From the NCBI RefSeq assembly GCF_900111815.1, contig NZ_LT630004.1:1029671-1093670 (forward strand): a stretch of 64,000 nt of DNA. Reading direction: 5' to 3'. Positions 26,313 to 35,779 of this stretch are shown here, piece after piece. How positions within the stretch are numbered: position 1 is the stretch's first letter; each line of letters opens with the position of its first letter. This DNA is from Bacillus massilinigeriensis. GTDB taxonomy: Bacteria; Bacillota; Bacilli; Bacillales; Cytobacillaceae. The notes beneath the pieces are model-generated. The model did no database searches and was not told where the DNA came from. It saw nothing but the letters and a program-made list of their open reading frames with translations. Both the position numbers and the translations under genes were made by a program.

Positions 26313-26346
26313 AAAACAGCAGTCCATTACCAGACTGCTGTTTTTT
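26313..26346 (+). terminator. Terminator of the acyl-CoA carboxylase operon
   Basis: The stem AACAGCAGTC/GACTGCTGTT with an 8-base loop ends in six T and separates the carboxylase genes from panE. Confidence 0.92.
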
Positions 26347-26417
26347 CGTATAGACTGTTAGCAAACCAACATCATTTTCTGTTAGAATATTACTATATAA
26401 GAGAGCGGGTGAATTCG

Positions 26418-27320
26418 ATGAAAATCGCAGTTATTGGGGGCGGATCAATTGGTTTGCTATTTTCGTACTACCTAGGGCGTGAGCACCATGTGACTGTCTA
26501 TACAAGAACGAAAGAACAGGCAGAATCCATCAGGGAAAATGGCATACGTCTTGTCAAGAAAGGATGCGAATTTTTTGCAAAGACCGATGCATACCCAGTA
26601 GATGAATGGACCGGCATTGAAGATCTTACCATCATTGCTGTCAAGCAATATCAGCTCAAGGAATTATTGGAGTCCGCAGCAGGAAGAATGTCACAAGCTG
26701 CCTCGCTTCTTTTTCTGCAAAACGGGATGGGACATGTAAGATGGCTTGCAGATCTAGCTGTTAAAAACATATATATTGGATCAGTGGAACATGGAGCATT
26801 AGCGCTTGATGATCATTCTGTTTCCCATAATGGGATTGGTGCAACCAAAATCGCTGTTTACAAAGGGACGGTTGAGCCGCTGTCTGCATTGAAAACGTTG
26901 GGCATTTTGGATTTTCCTCTTGAAATTGCGGATGACTACAAACGTATCCTCGTCGGGAAGCTTGTGATAAATGCGGTTATTAACCCTCTGACAGCTGCTT
27001 TCGGCGTGGAAAACGGAGAGCTTATGTCGAATCCGCATTACTATAAAATTTCAGAAATGCTATTTGCGGAAGTTGCTGAAGTCCTTAAACTTGAGAATAG
27101 AGCGTTGCAGTTAGAGAATATTATTTCTGTTTGCAAGAGAACCGCTACTAATCGGTCTTCCATGCTGAAAGATGTGGAGGCGGGGAGAAGAACGGAAATA
27201 GATGGAATTCTTGGCTATATCCTTGAGGAAGCCCAGCGGGAAAAGATAGACACACCTATCATCCGCACGTACTTCCATCATATTAAAGGGGAAGAAATGC
27301 AACGGAGGACAAGAGATTGA
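26418..27320 (+). CDS. panE: 2-dehydropantoate 2-reductase (ketopantoate reductase)
   Basis: This 300-residue NADPH-dependent enzyme makes pantoate for CoA synthesis. It has the dinucleotide loop GGGSIG (8-13), FLQNGMGH, the catalytic-region GKLVINAVINPLTA with Lys and Asn, and NRSSMLKDVEAGRRTEID with the conserved Ser and Glu. It corresponds to YlbQ/PanE at this place in B. subtilis. The start at 26418 is supported by GAGCGGGTGA; an in-frame ATG further upstream overlaps the terminator. It overlaps the next gene by 4 bases (TTGA). Confidence 0.93.
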   Translation: MKIAVIGGGSIGLLFSYYLGREHHVTVYTRTKEQAESIRENGIRLVKKGCEFFAKTDAYPVDEWTGIEDLTIIAVKQYQLKELLESAAGRMSQAASLLFLQNGMGHVRWLADLAVKNIYIGSVEHGALALDDHSVSHNGIGATKIAVYKGTVEPLSALKTLGILDFPLEIADDYKRILVGKLVINAVINPLTAAFGVENGELMSNPHYYKISEMLFAEVAEVLKLENRALQLENIISVCKRTATNRSSMLKDVEAGRRTEIDGILGYILEEAQREKIDTPIIRTYFHHIKGEEMQRRTRD

Positions 27321-27706
27321 GTAGTCTTTTTGCTGGAGCTGCTGCATTGCTCGTCACCGTTCCGCCGGCTGCTTACTTGTTAGCGTTTATTGCTTCCAAG
27401 CAAATTACAGGAAATCACAAGAAATCGGTCAAGCTTGCTGTTGATGTGACTACTCTTTTTTTTCTCTTAGCAGTTCATTACCTGATATTGACTATTTGGG
27501 GTAAATCCTTCTTTTGGCTGTTGCTCTTATTGTTATTGGTAATTGGGGCAGCAATCGCCTTTTCGAGCTGGAAGCATCGGCAGGAAATTGATTACATCAG
27601 AGTATTTAAAGGAGTATGGCGCTCAAGTTTCTTGTTTTTTGCACTGCTTTATTTAATCCTTGTTGCAATTGGCTTATTAAATCGCCTCTTAATTTTGGAC
27701 ACCTAG
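27317..27706 (+). CDS. DUF3397 membrane protein
   Basis: This 129-residue protein has four predicted membrane helices (about 3-25, 42-60, 66-85, 103-125) separated by short charged loops such as SKQITGNHKKSVK and SSWKHRQEIDYIRVFKGVWR. It fits the DUF3397 family that lies between panE and bshC in Bacillaceae; the function is unknown. The TTG start overlaps the panE stop as TTGA, indicating translational coupling. I see no catalytic residues. Confidence 0.75.
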   Translation: MSSLFAGAAALLVTVPPAAYLLAFIASKQITGNHKKSVKLAVDVTTLFFLLAVHYLILTIWGKSFFWLLLLLLLVIGAAIAFSSWKHRQEIDYIRVFKGVWRSSFLFFALLYLILVAIGLLNRLLILDT

Positions 27707-27790
27707 CCACGCAACATTTTTTCTTTTCAATATTAACAGTGCTATACTCATGTAGAGCAATACAGCAAAGCGGAAAGGAAGTACATATGA

Positions 27791-29425
27791 ATGGAGATTT
27801 ACAATCTCGCATTGCCTGCAATGAACAGATTCTCAGCAGGCTATCTGGAAGGCGTCCCTTCTGTAACGCAATTATTTCATTATGATTATAAGCAGGAGAG
27901 CCATTATAAAAGGCGTCTGGAAGAATTGAAAGAAAGAAATTTCGCTAGAATTGAACTTGCAGATCATATAGAGTCTTTTATGTCCCGTTATCCAAGCTCT
28001 GAGGAAGTAAAGAGAAATCTTGCAAAGCTGCGTAAAGAAAATAGCGTTGCAGTTATCGGTGGACAGCAAGCAGGCATTTTGACAGGACCTCTCTATACAA
28101 TCCATAAAATCATTTCCATTATTGCATTAGCCCGTCAAAAAGAAAGTGAGCTCGGCATTCCCGTAGTGCCCGTTTTCTGGATTGCAGGAGAGGATCATGA
28201 TTATCAGGAAATCAATCATGTATACGTAATGAGGAATGGAAATCCGGAGAAAATGGTATATCCTCAAAAGCAGTTAGAGAAAACGATGGCCTCACAAATT
28301 AGGATAGATAGGGAAGAGTGCCGACGGTGGATACATGAGGTATTGAAAACATACGGAGAAACGGAACATACGAAAGCATTGCTGGAGTTTGTAGAGAAAA
28401 CACTAGCCGATGCTGAATCTATCGTCGATTTCTTTGCTGCGATCATTATGGAGTTGTTTAAGGAACACGGCTTATTGATCGTGGATTCAGGAAACCCCGA
28501 ACTTAGAGTGCTGGAAAAAGATCATTTTGCCAAAGTAATCAATAACAGCAAGGCAATCGCTGAAGCGGTGATGAACCAGCAACAAACAAAATCTTTTTTT
28601 GGATATAAAAATTCGCTGGAAATGCAAGCGAATGCAATGAATTTGTTCTATTATGATAGGGAACATGAGGGCCGTATCTTACTGTACCGTAATGAACAAG
28701 AAGGAACCATTACAGGAAAGAATGGAGAAATAAGTTTTACTGAAAGCGAATTGCTAGAGTTAGCTTTGAAACATCCGGAAGCACTCAGCAATAATGTAGT
28801 CACAAGGCCTCTTATGCAGGAATGGCTGTTTCCTGTACTTGGATTCATTGGCGGACCGGGAGAAATTGCTTACTGGTCGGAGTTAAAGCTTGTATTCGAA
28901 CATTTTGGCATGATGATGCCTCCAATCGTACCAAGATTGAATATTACCCTGCTGGACAGATCTGTTGATGCTGATCTCGCCGAGCTTTCACTTGATCTCT
29001 TGGAAGTAATGGAATTCGGGATAGAGAGACAAAAGCATATATTTATTTCTTCTATTAAAGATGGCGATCTTGACGATATATTTATTAATTTGAAAGAAGA
29101 GATTAAAATAAGGTATAGCGGTATCCGTGAGCATCTTTGCGTAAAGGAACCTTCGCTGGTTCCTTTACTCGAGAAAAACGAACGCATTCTGCTTTCGCAA
29201 ATAAATTTTATCGCCGAAAAAACAAAGGAACCTGCTTTGAGAAAAAATGAAGCAGTTTTGCGGAAATACGATCGTATCGCCAATTCTTTAAGGCCATTGG
29301 GTATTCCTCAGGAAAGAGTATGGAATCCGTTTTGGTATTTCAACAAGTATGGAATTCGTTTTGTTCAAGAAATCCTTAAGCAAAAGCTGACATTTGATGG
29401 CAGCCATAAAATAGTGAAAATGTAG
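27791..29425 (+). CDS. bshC: Bacillithiol synthesis cysteine-adding enzyme BshC (YllA)
   Basis: This 544-residue protein matches BshC, which adds cysteine to GlcN-malate to complete bacillithiol. The N-terminal Rossmann-like core has [17 protein letters not shown] and [18 protein letters not shown], both family signatures; a coiled-coil region lies at about 400-470, and the end reads [16 protein letters not shown]. The length agrees with the family (about 540). ATG 27791 follows AAGGAAG at nine bases; an ATG four bases earlier is in another frame. It ends in its own terminator before mraZ. Confidence 0.94.
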   Translation: MEIYNLALPAMNRFSAGYLEGVPSVTQLFHYDYKQESHYKRRLEELKERNFARIELADHIESFMSRYPSSEEVKRNLAKLRKENSVAVIGGQQAGILTGPLYTIHKIISIIALARQKESELGIPVVPVFWIAGEDHDYQEINHVYVMRNGNPEKMVYPQKQLEKTMASQIRIDREECRRWIHEVLKTYGETEHTKALLEFVEKTLADAESIVDFFAAIIMELFKEHGLLIVDSGNPELRVLEKDHFAKVINNSKAIAEAVMNQQQTKSFFGYKNSLEMQANAMNLFYYDREHEGRILLYRNEQEGTITGKNGEISFTESELLELALKHPEALSNNVVTRPLMQEWLFPVLGFIGGPGEIAYWSELKLVFEHFGMMMPPIVPRLNITLLDRSVDADLAELSLDLLEVMEFGIERQKHIFISSIKDGDLDDIFINLKEEIKIRYSGIREHLCVKEPSLVPLLEKNERILLSQINFIAEKTKEPALRKNEAVLRKYDRIANSLRPLGIPQERVWNPFWYFNKYGIRFVQEILKQKLTFDGSHKIVKM

Positions 29426-29456
29426 ACCGGCTCTTGGGCAAGGTCTACTTTTTTTA
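29422..29456 (+). terminator. Terminator after bshC
   Basis: GTAGACC and GGTCTAC (29422-29428, 29442-29448) form a 7-bp stem with a 13-base loop, followed by eight T. It overlaps the bshC stop. Confidence 0.85.
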
Positions 29457-29509
29457 TTCCTTTTGCAGGTAAAGAGAGGAATAGGAAGAGCAATGGAGAA
29501 TTTAAAAAA

Positions 29510-29557
29510 TATGTGGTGGAAAGTGGGGGAATGTGGTACATTTGAAGTAGAAAGTGG
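29510..29557 (+). promoter_or_regulatory. Phased MraZ-type boxes before mraZ
   Basis: Heptamers TATGTGG (29510), AAAGTGG (29520) and AATGTGG (29530) repeat every 10 bp, and a fourth AAAGTGG is at 29551, two turns further. Direct repeats of AAAGTGG-like sequence with about one-turn spacing are the known binding pattern of MraZ in other bacteria. They lie just before the mraZ start, so autoregulation of the division operon is expected. Confidence 0.75.
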
Positions 29558-29567
29558 GGCCGGTGTC

Positions 29568-29999
29568 ATGTTCATGGGGGAATACCATCACAACATTGAT
29601 AATAAAGGCAGACTGATTGTTCCTGCTAAGCTGCGGGAACATCTTGGTGAGGAATTCATCATAACTCGCGGTCTTGACCAGTGTTTGTTTGGTTATCCCA
29701 TGTCTGAATGGGAAGTGATTGAGGAAAAGTTGAAAGCATTGCCTCTTACAAAAAAAGATGCACGTGCATTTACCCGCTTTTTCTTTTCCGGTGCTACCGA
29801 GAGTGAAATCGACAAACAGGGCCGGATTAACATCCCTGCTCCGCTTCTTCAATATGCCAGGCTTGAAAAAGAGTGTGTGATCCTGGGTGTTTCCAATCGG
29901 ATTGAAATATGGAGCAAGGCTATCTGGGAAGAGTATTTCGCAGAGTCAGAGGAATCTTTTGCTGATATTGCGGAAAATATGATTGGATTTGATATATAA
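29568..29999 (+). CDS. mraZ: Transcriptional regulator MraZ
   Basis: This 143-residue protein has two SpoVT/AbrB-like domains: [20 protein letters not shown] at the start and [18 protein letters not shown] near 80-97. MraZ binds upstream repeats and controls the mra/dcw operon. The ATG at 29568 is chosen because the product then matches the family length and start; a longer frame upstream would run across the binding boxes. The site GTGGGG before the start overlaps the last box, so MraZ binding and translation initiation signals are interleaved. Confidence 0.95.
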   Translation: MFMGEYHHNIDNKGRLIVPAKLREHLGEEFIITRGLDQCLFGYPMSEWEVIEEKLKALPLTKKDARAFTRFFFSGATESEIDKQGRINIPAPLLQYARLEKECVILGVSNRIEIWSKAIWEEYFAESEESFADIAENMIGFDI

Positions 30000-30055
30000 G
30001 GGTAACATTATCCTGATATAATATAATCCGTGATTCAATCCGAAAGGGGAAAACC

Positions 30056-30991
30056 ATGTTCAACCATACGACAGTTCTGCTTAATGAGGCAGTAGACGGT
30101 TTAAAAATTAAACCCGATGGCATTTATGTTGATTGTACTCTCGGTGGTGCCGGGCATAGCGAGCTAATCCTATCCCGCCTATCGGGTACTGGAAGACTTA
30201 TTGCTTTTGATCAAGATGAGATAGCAATCGAAAATGCAAAAAGAAAGCTCTCGGAGTACCAAGATAGACTTACCATCATTAAGCGTAATTTTTTACACCT
30301 TCAAGAGGAACTAGAAAAACAAGGAATAGAAGCGGTAGACGGCATCCTATATGATTTAGGGGTTTCATCGCCGCAGCTGGATAATCCTGAACGGGGATTC
30401 AGCTATCATCACAATGCACCCCTTGATATGAGAATGGACCAAGCAGCAGACGTAACAGCTTATGATGTTGTAAACACATGGGAATACGACAAACTCGTCA
30501 AGATATTTTTCCAATACGGCGAGGAGAAGTTTTCGAAACAGATTGCCAGGAAAATTGAAGCTGCTCGGGAAAAGGAACCAATAAAAACAACTGGAGAGCT
30601 TGTTGAATTAATTAAGGATGCTATTCCTGCGCCAGCAAGAAGAAAAGGCGGCCATCCAGCGAAAAGGGTTTTTCAAGCAATCCGAATTGCTGTAAATGAT
30701 GAACTTGGAGTATTCGAGAGTTCGCTCGAACAGGCTATTGAAATGCTAAAACCAGAAGGAAGAGTAAGTGTTATTACCTTTCACTCTTTAGAGGACAGGA
30801 TTTGCAAGGTCACCTTTAAAAAAGCAAGTGAGCTTCCGCCGCTTCCGCCGGGACTTCCTGTCATTCCAGATGAGTTCAAACCAAAGGTGAAACTTGTTAC
30901 AAGGAAGCCGATTCTACCTTCAGAAGAGGAAGTAGAATACAATAATCGCGCTAGATCCGCAAAACTGAGGATATGTGAAAAATTAAAATAA
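30056..30991 (+). CDS. rsmH: 16S rRNA (cytosine1402-N4)-methyltransferase RsmH (MraW)
   Basis: This 311-residue SAM-dependent methyltransferase modifies C1402 of 16S rRNA. Motifs are [12 protein letters not shown] (SAM-binding), [29 protein letters not shown] and [16 protein letters not shown], and an internal helical insert at about 110-210. The start ATG follows AAAGGGGAAA. It is the second gene of the mra/dcw operon, 56 bases after mraZ and 34 bases before ftsL. Confidence 0.97.
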   Translation: MFNHTTVLLNEAVDGLKIKPDGIYVDCTLGGAGHSELILSRLSGTGRLIAFDQDEIAIENAKRKLSEYQDRLTIIKRNFLHLQEELEKQGIEAVDGILYDLGVSSPQLDNPERGFSYHHNAPLDMRMDQAADVTAYDVVNTWEYDKLVKIFFQYGEEKFSKQIARKIEAAREKEPIKTTGELVELIKDAIPAPARRKGGHPAKRVFQAIRIAVNDELGVFESSLEQAIEMLKPEGRVSVITFHSLEDRICKVTFKKASELPPLPPGLPVIPDEFKPKVKLVTRKPILPSEEEVEYNNRARSAKLRICEKLK

Positions 30992-31025
30992 AATACGGAA
31001 ACATGAAAAACCAGGAGGGGAAAGA

Positions 31026-31379
31026 ATGAGCAATCTAGCCAGAAAGCTGCAACAAGAGCAGCAACAAACACAACACTCGGCGCCAAAGAGTTCGGTTAAG
31101 ATAAAATCTTCGGTGACGCTTGGTGAGAAGGTCATTGCAATTGCGTTCGGTTTAATGGTTTGTATTGGTGCCGCATTCATCATCTCCAAGCAAGCCGCAA
31201 TCTATGAAGTGAACAAAGAAATTCAGCTTTCCGAAAGCGCCATTGAAGATCAGAAGAAGGTTAATAGTGATTTAAGTAATCAAATCGACGAACTTAACAG
31301 GTACGAGAGAATTTGGGCAAAAGCGAAAGAGCTTGGCCTTACTCTAAATGAAAAAAATATTAAGGTCGTGCAGGATTAA
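31026..31379 (+). CDS. ftsL: Cell division protein FtsL
   Basis: This 117-residue bitopic membrane protein has a basic cytoplasmic N-terminus rich in Gln (residues 6-17), one membrane helix (about 36-58), and an extracytoplasmic coiled coil (about 60-100). It forms the FtsL-DivIC-DivIB complex that activates the FtsW/PBP2B synthase. GGAGGGG precedes the ATG. Its stop overlaps the pbpB start by one base (TAATG). Confidence 0.92.
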   Translation: MSNLARKLQQEQQQTQHSAPKSSVKIKSSVTLGEKVIAIAFGLMVCIGAAFIISKQAAIYEVNKEIQLSESAIEDQKKVNSDLSNQIDELNRYERIWAKAKELGLTLNEKNIKVVQD

Positions 31380-33595
31380 TGCAAAAAAAACAACCAAATA
31401 TGAATGTCGGAGCAGCGTTATTATTTCTATTTTTTAGCCTGCTCTTTTTCATCTTGATTTTTCGGTTTGTTTCCCTTCAAGTGACCGGAGAAACACATGG
31501 TCAGCCATTGGTGGCAAAAGCTAAACAAAAATATACAAAGGAAAATGTGATCGAAGCGAAGCGAGGGGAAATCCTTGACCGTAATGGAGAAGTAATCGCA
31601 GAGGATACAACGGCCTATACGCTTGTTGCAATTTTGGACAAGTCTGTCACCACGAATAAAAAGGATCCCAAGCATGTAAATGACCCTGAAAAAACAGCTA
31701 GGGAATTGGCCAAATATATCAAAATGGATGAAAGCGATATATATCGTCGATTGACAGACTTTGACGGTAAAAAGCCGTTCCAGGTTGAGTTTGGTAAGGC
31801 CGGCAAGGATATCTCACATCAAACAAAGCAAGCAATCGATAAATTGCGTTTACCCGGTATCACTTTTCAAAGAGAAAAGAAAAGATTCTATCCTAACGGT
31901 GTCTTTTCATCCCACCTTGTTGGCTTTGTAGAGAATAAGTCAGGAAAAGATGGAAGGATAATAGAGACCGGAAAACTAGGCATAGAACAAAGCTTGAATG
32001 ATAAATTGACAGGGCAAGATGGAAAGGTGAAATTTGACAGCGATCTATGGGGCTATTTGCTTCCAAATGCAGAAAAGCAAATCTCTCCAGCAAAAGATGG
32101 CGCTAATGTCTATTTAACGATTGATAAGAAGATTCAGACTTTCCTAGAAGATGCAATGGAGAAAGCGGCCGATGAGTACAAGCCGAAAAAGATTATTGCA
32201 GTTGTTGCTGATCCGAAGACAGGGGATATTCTCGCTATGAGTCAGCGGCCTACTTTCCATCCAAAGACAAGGGAAGGATTGGAGAAGAGCTGGCATAACG
32301 AGGTTGTTGAAACATCCATAGAACCGGGATCAACGATGAAAATTTTCACTCTGGCTGCTGCAGTGGAGGAAAAGGCATTCAATCCAAATGAATTGTACCA
32401 ATCAGGCTCCTATCAAGTCACTCCTAAATCAGGCAGGATTCACGACCATAACGGATCAGGCTGGGGAACGATTTCCTATTTAGAAGGAATCCAGCGTTCA
32501 TCAAACGTTGCGGTTGCTAAGCTTGTTAATGAGAAAATAGGTTTTGAGAAATATAGGGAGTACTTGACGAATTTGGGATTTGATGATAAGACAGGTATAA
32601 ACCTCCCGAATGAGACAAAAGGTAAAATTTTGTACGAATGGCCGATCGAGAAAATTACGACTTCATTTGGCCAGGGAACGACAGTAACGCCAATTCAACT
32701 TATTCAAGCTGCAACATCTGTTGCGAATGATGGCAAAATGATGAAGTTAAGAATAATTGATAAAATTACTGATCCTTCTACCGGTACTCCGCTTGAAAAG
32801 CATAATCCCGAAGTCAAAGGAGAGCCATTCTCCAAAGAAACCGCAAAAGAAGTCAGGGATATTCTTGAAACAGTGGTGACTTCAAAAAAAGGAACAGGTC
32901 AGATTTACAATATTGACGGATATCATGTTGCCGGGAAAACTGGAACGTCGCAAATTCCTGGTAATGATGGAAGGTATATGACGGGAAGGGAAAATTATAT
33001 TTTTTCTTTTCTTGGAATGGCACCAAAAGATGATCCTGAACTCATTATGTATGTTGCTGTTCAGCAGCCTAAATTAAAAGAAACTGTCAACGGAGCTCAA
33101 CCGGTTGCAGATATTTTCAATACAGTCATGAAGAGTAGCTTACAATATTATAATATTCAGCCTGCATCAACCGATAAGGCCGCAACGGACAAAATTCCTA
33201 AACTCGAGGGAATGAAAGTGGAAACGGCCCAGAAGCTTTTAAAAGAATCCGGACTAGTTCCAGTAGTCCTTGGTAAAGGCCAGCAAATTAAGGAGCAGCT
33301 GCCCAAAGCAGGTTCAGTACTCCTTGAAGGAGAGAAAGTGCTGCTTCGCACGGACGAAAAATTAATTGTGCCTGACATGACTGGCTGGTCACTGCGAGAT
33401 GCAATGAAATTTTCGGAGATAAGTGGTTTAACTCTTAACAAATCAGGTTCCGGATACGTTTCCAGGCAAAGTATACAGCCGGGGACGGTGGTGAAAGAAG
33501 GCGAGTTTATCATCGTGGACCTTGTTACTCTTGAAGAAAAGCAAAAGCAAAAGGCTGAATCAGTCAAGAAGGAAGAAAAGGACGTCGATAATTGA
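31379..33595 (+). CDS. pbpB: Penicillin-binding protein 2B (division transpeptidase, PASTA domains)
   Basis: This 738-residue class B PBP cross-links septal peptidoglycan. It has a membrane helix at about 12-32, a dimerisation domain (about 55-215), and a transpeptidase with the nucleophile motif STMK (Ser318, Lys321), SSN (in QRSSNVAVAK) and KTGT. Two PASTA domains follow at about 605-720, and the protein ends in a Lys/Glu tail. It is translationally linked to ftsL. A terminator overlaps its stop, so the downstream sporulation gene can be expressed separately. Confidence 0.96.
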   Translation: MQKKQPNMNVGAALLFLFFSLLFFILIFRFVSLQVTGETHGQPLVAKAKQKYTKENVIEAKRGEILDRNGEVIAEDTTAYTLVAILDKSVTTNKKDPKHVNDPEKTARELAKYIKMDESDIYRRLTDFDGKKPFQVEFGKAGKDISHQTKQAIDKLRLPGITFQREKKRFYPNGVFSSHLVGFVENKSGKDGRIIETGKLGIEQSLNDKLTGQDGKVKFDSDLWGYLLPNAEKQISPAKDGANVYLTIDKKIQTFLEDAMEKAADEYKPKKIIAVVADPKTGDILAMSQRPTFHPKTREGLEKSWHNEVVETSIEPGSTMKIFTLAAAVEEKAFNPNELYQSGSYQVTPKSGRIHDHNGSGWGTISYLEGIQRSSNVAVAKLVNEKIGFEKYREYLTNLGFDDKTGINLPNETKGKILYEWPIEKITTSFGQGTTVTPIQLIQAATSVANDGKMMKLRIIDKITDPSTGTPLEKHNPEVKGEPFSKETAKEVRDILETVVTSKKGTGQIYNIDGYHVAGKTGTSQIPGNDGRYMTGRENYIFSFLGMAPKDDPELIMYVAVQQPKLKETVNGAQPVADIFNTVMKSSLQYYNIQPASTDKAATDKIPKLEGMKVETAQKLLKESGLVPVVLGKGQQIKEQLPKAGSVLLEGEKVLLRTDEKLIVPDMTGWSLRDAMKFSEISGLTLNKSGSGYVSRQSIQPGTVVKEGEFIIVDLVTLEEKQKQKAESVKKEEKDVDN

Positions 33596-33608
33596 CGTCC
33601 TTCTTCTT
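33577..33608 (+). terminator. Terminator after pbpB
   Basis: AAGGACGTC and GACGTCCTT (33578-33586, 33594-33602) form a 9-bp stem around a 7-base loop, with CTTCTTTTTCC following. The pbpB stop lies at its loop. Strength is moderate. Confidence 0.75.
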
Positions 33609-33701
33609 TTTCCTCATGGTGATAAAAGGCGGTGTACAAGCATATAGTGAAACGAGCCTGTTGCGCGAACGCAACGGACTGCCTGAAAGGGAGGTTTTGC
33701 T

Positions 33702-35621
33702 ATGCGAGTATCGAATGTCACTGTAAGAAAAAGACTAGCCATTGTATTGATAGCAGGAATCTTGATTTTTCTTATCATCGATATAAGGCTTGGATATGTT
33801 CAGTTTGCCCTTGGTGACTTATTGACACAGAGGGCTAAGGACTCTTGGAGCAGAAATATTCCATTTGAAGCTAAACGAGGGGAAATCGTGGACCGAAATG
33901 GGGTAGCGCTAGCAACAAATAAAAGTGCTCCCACTGTTTATGCTGTTCCCAGGCAAATAAACGATGCCGATGCAACAGCAGAGAAATTGGCGGAATCACT
34001 CGATGTAAAAAAGAAAAAAATATATGGATATATCACTCAAAGGCAATCTATTGTCCGCATTAACGAAGGCAGGAAAATATCTCATGATAAAGCTAAGGAA
34101 ATTCGTGCATTGAATCTAAAAGGTGTCTATATTGCTGAAGATTCAAAACGCTATTATCCTTTTGGAAGTTATCTGTCGCATGTGCTGGGTTTCGCTGGTA
34201 TAGATAACCAAGGCTTAATGGGGCTTGAAAAATACTATGATAAAGAGCTGAATGGGGAAAAGGGATCTGTTAAATTTTTTGCAAATGCAAAAGGTCAGAG
34301 AATGGAAAACATGGCAGATGACTACCAGGCACCAAGGAACGGGCTTAATTTGGAACTAACTATAGATAGCAAAGTTCAAACTATTGTCGAACGAGAACTT
34401 GATAACGCGCAGGCGAAATACAACCCTGACGGAATCATTGCCATAGCGATGAACCCGAACAATGGCGAGATAGTAGCAATGGCAAGCAGGCCGGATTTTG
34501 ACCCAGCGAATTTCCGTCACGTTCCGCCGGAAGTATATAATAGAAACCTCCCTGTCTGGAGCTCGTATGAGCCTGGTTCCACCTTTAAGATCATCACACT
34601 GGCAGCTGCTTTAGAAGAGGGAAAAGTTGATTTGGAAAAGGATCATTTTCATGATCCTGGTCATGTAGAAGTCGGAGGAGCAAGGCTTAGATGCTGGAAG
34701 AAAGGCGGACATGGGAGTCAGTCCTTCCTGGAAGTTGTCCAAAACTCTTGCAACCCGGGGTTCGTTGAATTGGGAGACAGACTAGGAAAAGATAAGCTAT
34801 TTAAATATATAAAGGACTTTGGATTTGGACAAAAGACGGGCATAGATCTTCAAGGAGAGGGTACGGGCATTATGTTCAATCTAAGCAGGGTCGGGCCCGT
34901 AGAACAAGCAACAACAGCTTTCGGACAGGGCGTATCCGTAACGCCAATCCAACAGGTAGCCGCAGTTTCTGCTGCTGTCAATGGTGGAATTCTCTATACT
35001 CCGTATATCGCAAAAGAGCTAGTTGATCCTGAAACAGGTGAAACCGTAATGAAAAAGACACCAGTTGCGAAACGGCGGGTTATTTCAAAAGAAACATCAG
35101 CTGGTGTAAGGCGTGCGCTTGAAAGTGTTGTCGCCCAAGGAACAGGGAAGAATGCCTTCGTTGAGGGATACCGAGTTGGCGGCAAAACTGGAACAGCACA
35201 GAAAGCAAAGGATGGTCGATATTTAGAGAATAACCATATTGTATCTTTCATTGGATTCGCCCCTGCCGATGATCCTCAGCTTGTTGTATATATTGCTGTG
35301 GACAATCCAAAGGGGACCATTCAGTTCGGAGGAACAGTCGCTGCCCCTATTGTTGGAAATATAATGGAGGACAGCATGCATGCGCTGAATGTGGAGCCGA
35401 GGAAACAGCAGATTGAGAAGGAGACAACATGGCTTGATACGCCAATGGTGAAGGTCCCTGATTTAATGGGTATGAATAGAAAAGAGCTTCGGGAACAAAT
35501 GGATAACCTAAGATTGGATGTCAGCGGAAAAGGGAACAAAGTAATAGATCAGGCTCCTTCCCCCGGTACTAAAGTAAAAGAGGGGTCCATGATCCGTGTT
35601 TACATGGAAGAAGGAAGCTAG
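33702..35621 (+). CDS. spoVD: Sporulation-specific penicillin-binding protein SpoVD
   Basis: This 639-residue class B PBP makes the spore cortex together with SpoVE. It has a membrane helix (about 11-30), a dimerisation domain, a transpeptidase with STFK (Ser293, Lys296), SCN (in QNSCNPGFVE) and KTGT, and one C-terminal PASTA domain (about 580-638). The end and length agree with SpoVD (646 in B. subtilis). Two Cys in the transpeptidase region (in LRCWKKGG and NSCNPG) match the redox-switch pair in SpoVD that StoA reduces. A 6-bp hairpin (33660-33675) lies just before its ribosome binding site GGGAGG. Confidence 0.95.
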   Translation: MRVSNVTVRKRLAIVLIAGILIFLIIDIRLGYVQFALGDLLTQRAKDSWSRNIPFEAKRGEIVDRNGVALATNKSAPTVYAVPRQINDADATAEKLAESLDVKKKKIYGYITQRQSIVRINEGRKISHDKAKEIRALNLKGVYIAEDSKRYYPFGSYLSHVLGFAGIDNQGLMGLEKYYDKELNGEKGSVKFFANAKGQRMENMADDYQAPRNGLNLELTIDSKVQTIVERELDNAQAKYNPDGIIAIAMNPNNGEIVAMASRPDFDPANFRHVPPEVYNRNLPVWSSYEPGSTFKIITLAAALEEGKVDLEKDHFHDPGHVEVGGARLRCWKKGGHGSQSFLEVVQNSCNPGFVELGDRLGKDKLFKYIKDFGFGQKTGIDLQGEGTGIMFNLSRVGPVEQATTAFGQGVSVTPIQQVAAVSAAVNGGILYTPYIAKELVDPETGETVMKKTPVAKRRVISKETSAGVRRALESVVAQGTGKNAFVEGYRVGGKTGTAQKAKDGRYLENNHIVSFIGFAPADDPQLVVYIAVDNPKGTIQFGGTVAAPIVGNIMEDSMHALNVEPRKQQIEKETTWLDTPMVKVPDLMGMNRKELREQMDNLRLDVSGKGNKVIDQAPSPGTKVKEGSMIRVYMEEGS

Positions 35622-35625
35622 CAGA

Positions 35626-35663
35626 GAAAGAGGGCAGCGAAGGGTTTTCGTTGCCCTTCTTTC
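35626..35663 (+). terminator. Possible terminator after spoVD
   Basis: An imperfect stem (35626-35641 with 35647-35663, one bulge, one G-T pair) follows the spoVD stop. Only a short T-rich tail is present, so readthrough into murE is likely. Confidence 0.55.
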
Positions 35664-35779
35664 TGTGGGCAAGGGAAATGATGAAAAAACGTCACGGTTT
35701 ATCTCGCAATGATAGCTAAATTTGCCCTTTTACTGTAAAATAAAAATCGCCATGTTTGTTTTGAGAGGATTTGATTATT

